DNA from: Pseudoalteromonas sp. HM-SA03
Lineage (GTDB): Bacteria > Pseudomonadota > Gammaproteobacteria > Enterobacterales > Alteromonadaceae
Direction: 5' to 3'
Length of the DNA: 37,634 nt
NCBI RefSeq assembly: GCF_002289345.1
Contig: NZ_NSDG01000031.1
Span: 1,281-38,914 of the forward strand
Notes under the pieces: model-generated
What the model was told of the DNA's origin: nothing
Databases searched by the model: none
Seen by the model: the letters and a program-made list of their open reading frames with translations, nothing else
Position numbers and translations under genes: made by a program
Shown: piece after piece, positions 1-6,424 of the stretch
How positions within the stretch are numbered: the first letter of the stretch is position 1
Layout: every line of letters starts with the position of its first letter

Positions 1-235
1 CTACAACATAGAGAGCTTTAGTTGTAGCTAAAGTTTGGGTCTCACTTTACCCTAATTTGAGTTGTTATTATCCATACAAAGGCTTTAACCAAGGAACGCA
101 AAATAGCAGGCTTGCGCTCCTTTGTTGCATATTTTATGCCGCTTCTTGGGGCAGTTACACACCCTCATTTTCCCCTAAGGTAATGCAGCTTTCATGTATA
201 GCTTCACCTTCTGTTTTCTCATCAAAAATTTCTAG
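1..235. other. Left-edge non-coding stretch
   Basis: I see no convincing gene here; the open frame across it has no start with a ribosome-binding site and no family resemblance. Two imperfect inverted repeats are visible. One lies around 16-33 (arms CTTTAG/CTAAAG). The other has arms at 91-101 and 112-122 (AAGGAaCGCAA/TTGCGcTCCTT, one mismatch) and is followed by a T-rich run, so it could be a weak terminator of a transcript entering from the left. Nothing else is supported. Confidence 0.4.
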
Positions 236-264
236 TTGACTTCATGGGCACTAGCCACTACATT
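236..264 (+). promoter_or_regulatory. Probable promoter of the blaI/M56 pair
   Basis: A -35-like TTGACT lies at 236-241 and a -10-like TACATT at 259-264, with a 17-nt spacer. The -10 element lies inside the first BlaI-type operator, so repressor binding would block polymerase directly. This was read by eye from consensus matches, and the start site is not mapped. Confidence 0.5.
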
Positions 265-294
265 TGTAGTGGTTTAAAACTACAAATGTAGTGG
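255..294. promoter_or_regulatory. Tandem BlaI/MecI-type operators
   Basis: Two 14-bp palindromes, at 257-270 (ACTACATTTGTAGT) and 279-292 (ACTACAAATGTAGT), each carry the TACA-NN-TGTA core typical of BlaI/MecI-family operators. The two are reverse complements of each other, so the whole 255-294 block is also one large inverted repeat. It ends 12 nt before the GTG of the repressor gene and overlaps the likely -10 box, which fits autorepression. Known: BlaI/MecI dimers bind such dyads. Inferred: this repressor binds here. Confidence 0.85.
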
Positions 295-306
295 TAGAGG
301 TGATAA

Positions 307-699
307 GTGAAACTAAGTGAATTTGAATTAGACGTGATGAAGTTACTTTGGCAACAAAATGCATGTACTGCCAGTGAGCTTCATAAATATCTTCTTGCAG
401 ATGATACAAGAACAAAAAAAGTGGCTTATAACACAGTCAAAACAATCGTAGATCGACTAGAGCAAAAAGGTGCGGTCGAGCGCTGTGGTCAGCAGAGGAG
501 GTCAATCGTCTATCAAGCAAAAGTGACTCAGCAGGCGCTTTCACAGCAGGCAACACCGCGTTTTATGGATCGCTTTTTTAAAGGTAGTTCACGCAGCCTG
601 ATAGCTCATTTCATTAAAGAAGAGAGTTTAGACGATGATGATATTGAGTATTTACAAAACCTACTTAAGAGCAAAAAACAGAAGAAAGAGAGCGACTAA
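307..699 (+). CDS. BlaI/MecI/CopY-family transcriptional repressor
   Basis: A 130-residue winged-helix repressor of the Penicillinase_R family. Residues 1-70 hold the DNA-binding domain with the characteristic recognition segment VAYNTVKTIVDRLEQKG; the rest is the helical dimerisation and protease-susceptible region. The start is a GTG with AGAGG at 296-300 six bases upstream. It overlaps the next gene by one base (TAATG), so the two are translationally coupled. Family knowledge: the repressor holds the operon off until a partner M56 membrane protease triggers its inactivation. Two operators just upstream suggest autoregulation. The regulated function is not obvious, since no beta-lactamase gene is near. 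Confidence is high for the family and low for the inducing signal. Confidence 0.93.
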   Translation: MKLSEFELDVMKLLWQQNACTASELHKYLLADDTRTKKVAYNTVKTIVDRLEQKGAVERCGQQRRSIVYQAKVTQQALSQQATPRFMDRFFKGSSRSLIAHFIKEESLDDDDIEYLQNLLKSKKQKKESD

Positions 700-2312
700 T
701 GTTTGATTACTTACTCACCGCAAGCTTGCTCAGCATGTTTAGTTTGACTAGCTGCTATTTTCTGAAAACTGCGCCTGCACGAACGCGCTTTTATGTGTTG
801 GTAGTAGGGTTATTGAGTTGGCTAATTCCATGGCAGCAACTTTCCCCACCCCCTTTTTTAATAGATCTGGAGCTTTACACTATTGAGGTAAGTTCTATTT
901 CAGATTCAGGGTCAACTCCACCGAACAGCATCAAGCAAACCACTTTGCAAACCGAATCAAACTGGCTTTCTGGCTATACCATAAACCAAGTGTTTTCAAA
1001 TTTGTTTGTATTTCTGACAGTGATAGGTGGAGGACTATTTTTAGCGCGAGTGTGGTCGTATAAAAGGTTACTAAGTGGCATAGAAAAAGGTGCCTACATC
1101 AGTGAAGAGCATCAATATCTACACTCATTTTGCACCGTAAAATTTACAGAATTGAGTACCCCAGCAATTACGACAGGCCCATTACAGCACACCATTTGGT
1201 TAGATTTTAAGATGAAAGGTCGACCAGAGCTCGATTCTGTGATTGAGCATGAGTTAACGCATATCAAGCATAAGGACACATATTGGTTATGGCTAATATG
1301 TGCGACTGAAAGCGTCTTCTTTTGGAATCCACTCTGTTTGTTGTTAGCAAATTTGGCGCGACAACAAATCGAACTCAGCTGCGATGAAAGCTGTATGGAA
1401 AAACTGAGTGATAAATATAGATACGATTTGGCCAGCTTACTGTTATCCGAACATCAATACCGGTATGAACATGCGTCATTAGGTCATTCAGTATTAGCCG
1501 TATCTCACTCGAAAAGTTTCAATATTCAAAGAGTTAAAACACTAAACAAGGAAAAGAAAATGAAATTATCCCATTTAATGATTATCACGGCAGCACTGTC
1601 TTGTAGTGCCTTAGCTGCTAACCAAATCGTCTCTGAAAAGCAGATAACACAAGGAGCTAGTAAACAAAAGAGTGAAAAGTCAGCGCGATATCAACAGCAA
1701 TTAAGGGAGCTACTCGCTGGGGCGAAAGGCGCGAAATCGAATGATGAAACACAGCTTAAAGCAGCGGTTTCACACATTTTAAATTGGCATAGTAACCGCG
1801 GTTCGTTAAATGGTTTTGAAGAGCTGGATATCAAAGTAAAAAGCTTTACCTTGCTCGACCAAACCTATCATAAGCTAGGTCAATACGAAGCAATCTTGAC
1901 CGCTTACACTAATTGGTTTCCTGAAGGCTCTACTCAACCGCCATTTTTAAAAAATAGATTGGCATCAGCTTATATGCACCTTGGGCAACATCAGCAGGCA
2001 GCAGAACAACTAGAGAGTTTATCTGAAAAAATGCAAAGTCGCTTTCAAATCGGTAGCGCTACTGATTTGGCACGCGCTTACATTGAAATGGCAGACTACG
2101 ATAAAGCATTAGCTGTATTAAACAGTGATGTTGTAACCAGCGCTGAAAATCAAACATATCAAGATATCCTAAGATACTATGCATACGAAAAACTGAATAA
2201 CCAAACAAAGGTGAACGAGTTGAAAGAGCGTTTACCTACGGATTATGCGAAAACGCCGGCAATATTACCTCGCTTACCTCGACCCGGCTCTTTGTTACTG
2301 GCGAAGTTATAA
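699..2312 (+). CDS. M56-family (BlaR1-like) membrane peptidase with TPR-like C-terminal domain
   Basis: A 537-residue integral membrane metallopeptidase. Hydrophobic segments lie near residues 5-22, 30-47 and 95-115, with another around 195-215. The zinc site is H184-E185-x-x-H188 (EHELTHIKH) with the probable third ligand E225 before S-C-D, as in BlaR1/MecR1. After a last hydrophobic segment (about 289-306) the C-terminus is not a penicillin-binding domain but a helical, TPR-like region (LGQYEAIL, LGQHQQAAEQL, MADYDKAL) that would face the periplasm. It forms a coupled pair with the upstream BlaI-type repressor, its probable target. The residue-288 Met begins a signal-peptide-like stretch ending ALA-A and is preceded by AAGGA at 1548-1552, so an internal start is possible. 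The signal it senses is unknown. Confidence 0.85.
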   Translation: MFDYLLTASLLSMFSLTSCYFLKTAPARTRFYVLVVGLLSWLIPWQQLSPPPFLIDLELYTIEVSSISDSGSTPPNSIKQTTLQTESNWLSGYTINQVFSNLFVFLTVIGGGLFLARVWSYKRLLSGIEKGAYISEEHQYLHSFCTVKFTELSTPAITTGPLQHTIWLDFKMKGRPELDSVIEHELTHIKHKDTYWLWLICATESVFFWNPLCLLLANLARQQIELSCDESCMEKLSDKYRYDLASLLLSEHQYRYEHASLGHSVLAVSHSKSFNIQRVKTLNKEKKMKLSHLMIITAALSCSALAANQIVSEKQITQGASKQKSEKSARYQQQLRELLAGAKGAKSNDETQLKAAVSHILNWHSNRGSLNGFEELDIKVKSFTLLDQTYHKLGQYEAILTAYTNWFPEGSTQPPFLKNRLASAYMHLGQHQQAAEQLESLSEKMQSRFQIGSATDLARAYIEMADYDKALAVLNSDVVTSAENQTYQDILRYYAYEKLNNQTKVNELKERLPTDYAKTPAILPRLPRPGSLLLAKL

Positions 2313-2318
2313 ATCATT

Positions 2319-2347
2319 AAAAAAGCCTGTAAGATGCAGGCTTTTTT
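2319..2347. terminator. Bidirectional rho-independent terminator
   Basis: The stem AAAAAAGCCTG/CAGGCTTTTTT has 11 perfect pairs and a 7-nt loop. Tracts of A and T at the two ends give a U-run on either strand. It separates the convergent M56 peptidase gene and ABC transporter operon and can end both. Confidence 0.9.
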
Positions 2348-2369
2348 AATTTACTAAACTAACCGTGTG

Positions 2370-3263
2370 CTAGCCGAACAGTTCATCTTCTAGTGTTTTA
2401 CCGTTAACTAACGACTTGTAACGCCAGCCCTGATCACGGCAAAGCCTGAGTACATCAATATCAACCTGCTGGCCGCTACGATACTCAATAAGTAGGGCGC
2501 CACTGGCATTTACTGTCACCTCTTCAACGCCTTGTAAGGTTTTCAAAAGCGCTATGTGACTACTGGTGCCAGACTCTTTAAGTTTTACAGTCAGCGTGGC
2601 AAGTTCCGCTTCTTGGATGCGGTCAACAGCAGTTAATTTACCATGCTGTAAATGTAATACCTGATCGCACAAATCATCGAGTTCGACTAAATCGTGTGAA
2701 CTCAAAATAAAAGTCGTTTCAGATTGAAGCCTTTTTACTAGGTTTCTGATCTCACGAGCATTCACGGGATCTAATCCAGCCGTGGCTTCGTCAAGCAGTA
2801 CAATTTCAGGCTTTGAAAGTAGCGTTTGAGCAATACAGATACGTTTTCGCATGCCATGAGATAACTCATGAGGTTTGGCGTGATAACAGTCTTTGAGGTC
2901 GACAAGCTCAAGCACTCTGTGCGTTTCACGCTCGGCCGCTTTCGCATCTAAACCTTGAAGTTGTCCGTATAAACGTAGCTGATTACTGACAGAAAACCTT
3001 GGATCAAGCTGAGCATCCTGTGGAAGTGCGGCAAGGCGACCAAAAAGTGCAGCGCTGCCAGGTTTGTGACCTAAAATCTGAACATTGCCAGCATCTGCAT
3101 TTAGATACCCGCAAAGTGTGCTAAAAAGGGTGGTTTTACCCGCACCATTTGGGCCAACAAGTGCAATGGGTGAACCTGCGTTTAGGGTAAAAGATACGTT
3201 ATCTAGTGCGCGCTTTCGTCCATACTCTTTCACTAAATTATTAACTTCAATAATGCTACTCAT
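2370..3263 (-). CDS. ABC transporter ATP-binding protein (CcmA/NatA-like, ABC-2 exporter type)
   Basis: A 297-residue nucleotide-binding subunit that would power a membrane exporter. Walker A is GPNGAGKTT (37-45), followed by a Q-loop region (LPQDAQLDPRFSV), the signature LSHGMRKR, Walker B IVLLDEATAGLDP and the switch histidine in SSHDL. About 80 residues after the ATPase core form the C-terminal accessory region common in this subclass. The ATG overlaps the stop of the permease gene by four bases (ATGA), so the two are one operon with the permease first. The substrate cannot be read from the sequence. Confidence 0.93.
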   Translation of the reverse strand: MSSIIEVNNLVKEYGRKRALDNVSFTLNAGSPIALVGPNGAGKTTLFSTLCGYLNADAGNVQILGHKPGSAALFGRLAALPQDAQLDPRFSVSNQLRLYGQLQGLDAKAAERETHRVLELVDLKDCYHAKPHELSHGMRKRICIAQTLLSKPEIVLLDEATAGLDPVNAREIRNLVKRLQSETTFILSSHDLVELDDLCDQVLHLQHGKLTAVDRIQEAELATLTVKLKESGTSSHIALLKTLQGVEEVTVNASGALLIEYRSGQQVDIDVLRLCRDQGWRYKSLVNGKTLEDELFG

Positions 3264-4066
3264 AGCGTGCGCCTTCTTAATAGTTCACAACTAATTGCAA
3301 TTAACACGAGGCTATGCAGCACCGGTGTGGCAAAGCGAGTGAGGTTGATATTTTGTGCGATGGTTTCTGTGCCTTGGAATCCAGGAAAAAGATAAAAAAG
3401 ATACTCCGCGTAAGCGCTGTACTCAAGTGCAAAAGCGACCAAAGTAGCGAGTGTTAAGTAGGTTAAAATTGCGTAAATCATGCTCATTTTGCTTGAGTTA
3501 GCAAAGTGATTTGCCACAGACATCAGGGCAATAAATGGCGCAGTAATAAGCGTTAGTTCTAAAACAATTAATGTAGCCCGACTTAGCCCTGTGAGCCACA
3601 AGCTTGGGTCGCGCACCACCATTAATATCCAAGCACCAACAGCAGAAATCGCTATGAGCAGCAACGTATTGAATACCTGCCCAACAAAACGGCCAACAAC
3701 AATTTCCGCGCGAGATGTGCGCAGGGTTAGAAATCTCAGTGTGCCGCGGGTTCTATCTTCTACAGTTTGATCTGCGCTTGAAAAGATCACAAAAAGAGGA
3801 AATAAGAAGATTGACCACACTAAGTAGAGGGCAAGCTCCATTTCAGGCCACTGGGCAATACGATGCATACCTACGACGCCAGAAAAACTCTGGATCATGT
3901 TTTTGAAGTTGGGGTCGCTGACAATGGATACCGCTTCTGCAATGGCGTAGCGCAAAATGGCATACCAAACCAAAACAAACGCGGCGATGGCTATCCATCC
4001 GCGTTTCGTTGCAAACAAGCGTTGCAATTCAAAGATGGCTATTAGGCCAGTTCTTTTTATATTCAT
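3260..4066 (-). CDS. ABC-2 type transporter permease
   Basis: An integral membrane subunit with about six hydrophobic segments. A cytosolic N-terminus (MNIKRTGLIAIFELQRLFATKRG) precedes the first membrane helix, and the segment DQTVEDRTRGTLRFLTLRTSR is the amphipathic coupling region seen in ABC-2 and NosY-like permeases. I chose the ATG at 4066 because AAGGA stands five bases upstream; a GTG at 4090 would add eight residues but lacks a convincing ribosome-binding site. It is first in a two-gene operon with the ATPase. Export of a lipid, peptide or drug is possible, but nothing specifies the cargo. Confidence 0.85.
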   Translation of the reverse strand: MNIKRTGLIAIFELQRLFATKRGWIAIAAFVLVWYAILRYAIAEAVSIVSDPNFKNMIQSFSGVVGMHRIAQWPEMELALYLVWSIFLFPLFVIFSSADQTVEDRTRGTLRFLTLRTSRAEIVVGRFVGQVFNTLLLIAISAVGAWILMVVRDPSLWLTGLSRATLIVLELTLITAPFIALMSVANHFANSSKMSMIYAILTYLTLATLVAFALEYSAYAEYLFYLFPGFQGTETIAQNINLTRFATPVLHSLVLIAISCELLRRRTL

Positions 4067-4191
4067 AAGGATCCTTGCAAGTGACAACACAGACTTTCAC
4101 TACTAGAGCGGTAGGCTGATTTTGATTTGAGCGTATATGATTGGCGCTAAAAAAGAAAGTTACTGAACTGTAACAAAATTAAACCAATAAA

Positions 4192-4219
4192 AAACGGGCA
4201 CGATTGAGTGTGCCCGTTT
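4192..4219 (-). terminator. Rho-independent terminator of the M2 dipeptidase gene
   Basis: The stem CGGGCAC/GTGCCCG (4195-4201 with 4210-4216) is extended by AAA/TTT and followed on the minus strand by a run of T. It lies 23 bases beyond the stop codon of the dipeptidase gene. Confidence 0.85.
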
Positions 4220-4241
4220 CTGAGTTTAAATTTGCTAGCAA

Positions 4242-6062
4242 TTACCAGCCGCAATTACGGCCTTTATTTTGCTCATCTAGGTATTTTTGCAATGGTGCAA
4301 AGTAGTCAAGTACTGCTGTTGCATCCATTTCATCTTTACCCGTTAGCGTTTTCAGTGCTTGTTGCCAAGGTTTGCTGCTGCCCATTTCAAGCATGGCATT
4401 TAAACGCTCACCAGCTGCTTCCGAGTTGTAAACAGAACAGCGGTGAATGGCTTCTTTGCTGCCAGCAATTTCACAAAGTGATTTGTGGAACTGGAACTGC
4501 AAAATATGCGCTAAGAAGTAACGTGTGTAAGGTACATTACCTGGTACGTGGTATTTTGCGCCTGGGTCAAAGTCATTTTCAGTACGTGAAATTGGTGCTT
4601 TAACACCTTGATATTTCTCTCTTAATTCCCACCAAGCTTGGTTGTACTCTGCTGGAGAAATCTCACCAGAGAATACTTTCCAGCGCCATTGGTCGACAAG
4701 TAAACCGAATGGAATAAATGCAACTTTATCGAGTGCCATCTTCATCAATAGACCGATATCTTTTGACTCATCCGGTACGTTATCCAACAAACCAATTTGC
4801 TTTAAGTAGCCAGGTGTTACAGATAGCGCGATGGTGTCGCCGATAGCTTCGTGGAAGCCATCGTTGGCACTTTCTTGGTAATACACAGGCTGTTGATTGT
4901 AAGCGCGCTGATAGAAGTTATGGCCTAGTTCATGGTGGATAACTGAGAACTCTTCACCGGTGCGTTGGATACACATTTTGATGCGTAGGTCGTCTTTGGC
5001 ATCTAAGTTCCAAGCTGATGCATGACATTGTACGTCGCGGTCTTGTGGTTTAATAAATAAAGAACGTTCGTAGAAAGTCTCAGGTAATGGGGCAAAACCC
5101 ATAGAGGTGAAGAACTTTTCTGCACCTTTTACCATTTTGATTTCATCGTAATTGTGTTTAGCCAGTAGCGCCGTTACATCATAACCCGGATCTGCGTTTT
5201 CTGGCGCGACTAGGTCATAGATATTGCCCCAGCTTTGTGCCCACATATTGCCAAGCAAGTGCGCAGGAATAGGCTGGTCTTGAGGCACTTTATCTTCGCC
5301 GTATTTCTCGCCAAGCTTGGCTCTTACATGACAGTGCAGCGAATCATATAGCGGCTTTACTTGGTTCCAAGTACGGTCAAGTTCTTTTGCAAAGTCGTCC
5401 GCTGGCATGTCGTATTTACTGCGCCACATGGCGCCTGTGTCTGCGTAGCCAAGCTCATTAGCACCTTCATTGGTAAGTACCACTTGCTTTTCATAGAGTG
5501 GACGCATCGGTTTCGACACTTCACGCCAACCTTGCCAGATGTCTAAAAGCTCTTCATAGTTGCGGCTATTCGCCATCTTAGCCGTCATGTCGCCAAGGCT
5601 TAGGCAAGTGCCATCATCTTTACAGTATTTGCCCTTGCCGTACATACCATCAAGCTCAGCAGTGAGCTTTGCAAGTTCCGCTGTTTTGTCAGCATCTTTT
5701 GGTGCAGGTAATGTCAGGTTTAGCTTTAATTTGTCAAGCTTACGGCGGGTATCTTCGCTTAACGCCAAGCCATCAAATTGTGCTGCTTGGTTAGCAAGCT
5801 CTACGAGCGCCGCGGTGTATTCCTCATTCACGTCCGCAGCAAGTGAAGCGGTGTCGTGAGTAATAAAGTTTGCATAAATCCAAGCTGAGCGGCTAGAGCG
5901 GAAGTTAAGGTCAACCAGTTGTTCTGACGCCTTATCTAAAAATGCAACCGCATCGGCTTCTGATAACGCTTTATTTGTAGTTTCAGTGGATTTGCAGGCA
6001 GAGAGTGCAAAAGTACTGGCAACGATGAGTGCGCCAACACTTAACTTAAATCTTGGTTTCAT
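4242..6062 (-). CDS. M2-family peptidyl-dipeptidase (ACE homologue), lipoprotein
   Basis: A zinc gluzincin related to angiotensin-converting enzyme that removes C-terminal dipeptides from peptides. The protein is 606 residues from the ATG at 6062. That start gives a clean lipoprotein signal (MKPRFKLSVGALIVASTFALSAC, lipobox LSAC), whereas the GTG at 6092 adds ten residues before the signal. The zinc motif is H377-E378-L-G-H381, with the third ligand E405 in GFHEAIGD, both matching family M2. The enzyme should be lipid-anchored in the periplasm or outer membrane and act in peptide nutrition. It is monocistronic with its own terminator. The family is very clear; the physiological substrate is unknown. 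Confidence 0.95.
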   Translation of the reverse strand: MKPRFKLSVGALIVASTFALSACKSTETTNKALSEADAVAFLDKASEQLVDLNFRSSRSAWIYANFITHDTASLAADVNEEYTAALVELANQAAQFDGLALSEDTRRKLDKLKLNLTLPAPKDADKTAELAKLTAELDGMYGKGKYCKDDGTCLSLGDMTAKMANSRNYEELLDIWQGWREVSKPMRPLYEKQVVLTNEGANELGYADTGAMWRSKYDMPADDFAKELDRTWNQVKPLYDSLHCHVRAKLGEKYGEDKVPQDQPIPAHLLGNMWAQSWGNIYDLVAPENADPGYDVTALLAKHNYDEIKMVKGAEKFFTSMGFAPLPETFYERSLFIKPQDRDVQCHASAWNLDAKDDLRIKMCIQRTGEEFSVIHHELGHNFYQRAYNQQPVYYQESANDGFHEAIGDTIALSVTPGYLKQIGLLDNVPDESKDIGLLMKMALDKVAFIPFGLLVDQWRWKVFSGEISPAEYNQAWWELREKYQGVKAPISRTENDFDPGAKYHVPGNVPYTRYFLAHILQFQFHKSLCEIAGSKEAIHRCSVYNSEAAGERLNAMLEMGSSKPWQQALKTLTGKDEMDATAVLDYFAPLQKYLDEQNKGRNCGW

Positions 6063-6424
6063 AGGGTTCACTTGTTGTTTTAATGAATACACGAGCCGAC
6101 TTAACGCTAGGCGGCATTTCAGTATCTATAGCCAGCTACACTAATTGGGTTAATTGCTAAAAATCAGCAAGTAAATTAATCCAATTAGTATTAGTCGTAT
6201 GAACAACTAATCGTAGTGAGCACGGCTTTTACGCGCAGCAAAGCATCATTTTTTGCTGTGGTGGCAAGAATAATAGCAGGACGACTTTAAAACGACAATT
6301 TTGCGATGGACAAACAATGACATGCGAGCGCAGATAAAAGTTGAGTTAGTGTGATTATTCACCATAATTAAGGCATTCAATTGTATCAAAAGGCCGTATT
6401 TGAAGCCTGCAAAAAGGAGTGCAT
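6063..6424. other. Divergent intergenic region between the M2 dipeptidase gene and fadE
   Basis: This 362-bp spacer must contain the promoters of both divergent genes. Its notable content is a long AT-rich hairpin at 6141-6188, listed separately. I could not identify a convincing FadR or PsrA operator by eye. No small coding frame with a credible ribosome-binding site is visible. Confidence 0.5.
6141..6188. repeat. Long AT-rich inverted repeat
   Basis: The arms at 6141-6155 (CTAATTGGGTTAATT) and 6174-6188 (AATTAATCCAATTAG) pair over 15 positions with one G-U type mismatch. The stem continues after a 3-nt bulge with TTGCT/AGCAA (6154-6158 and 6166-6170) around a 7-nt apex. It lies about 80-125 bases upstream of the dipeptidase ATG and is not followed by a gene end or U-tract, so it is not a simple terminator. 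Confidence 0.65.

Noticed and set aside
57..239. Open frame of 60 codons at the left edge
   Set aside because: No start codon with a ribosome-binding site and no family resemblance; it overlaps the blaI promoter region.
255..294. Repeat pair as a CRISPR or mobile-element end
   Set aside because: Only two copies, with the TACA-NN-TGTA core of BlaI operators immediately before a BlaI gene, which explains them fully.
3260..4066. ABC transporter as part of the BlaI/M56 system
   Set aside because: It is convergent with the M56 gene and separated by a bidirectional terminator, and no BlaI-type operator is seen before the permease gene.
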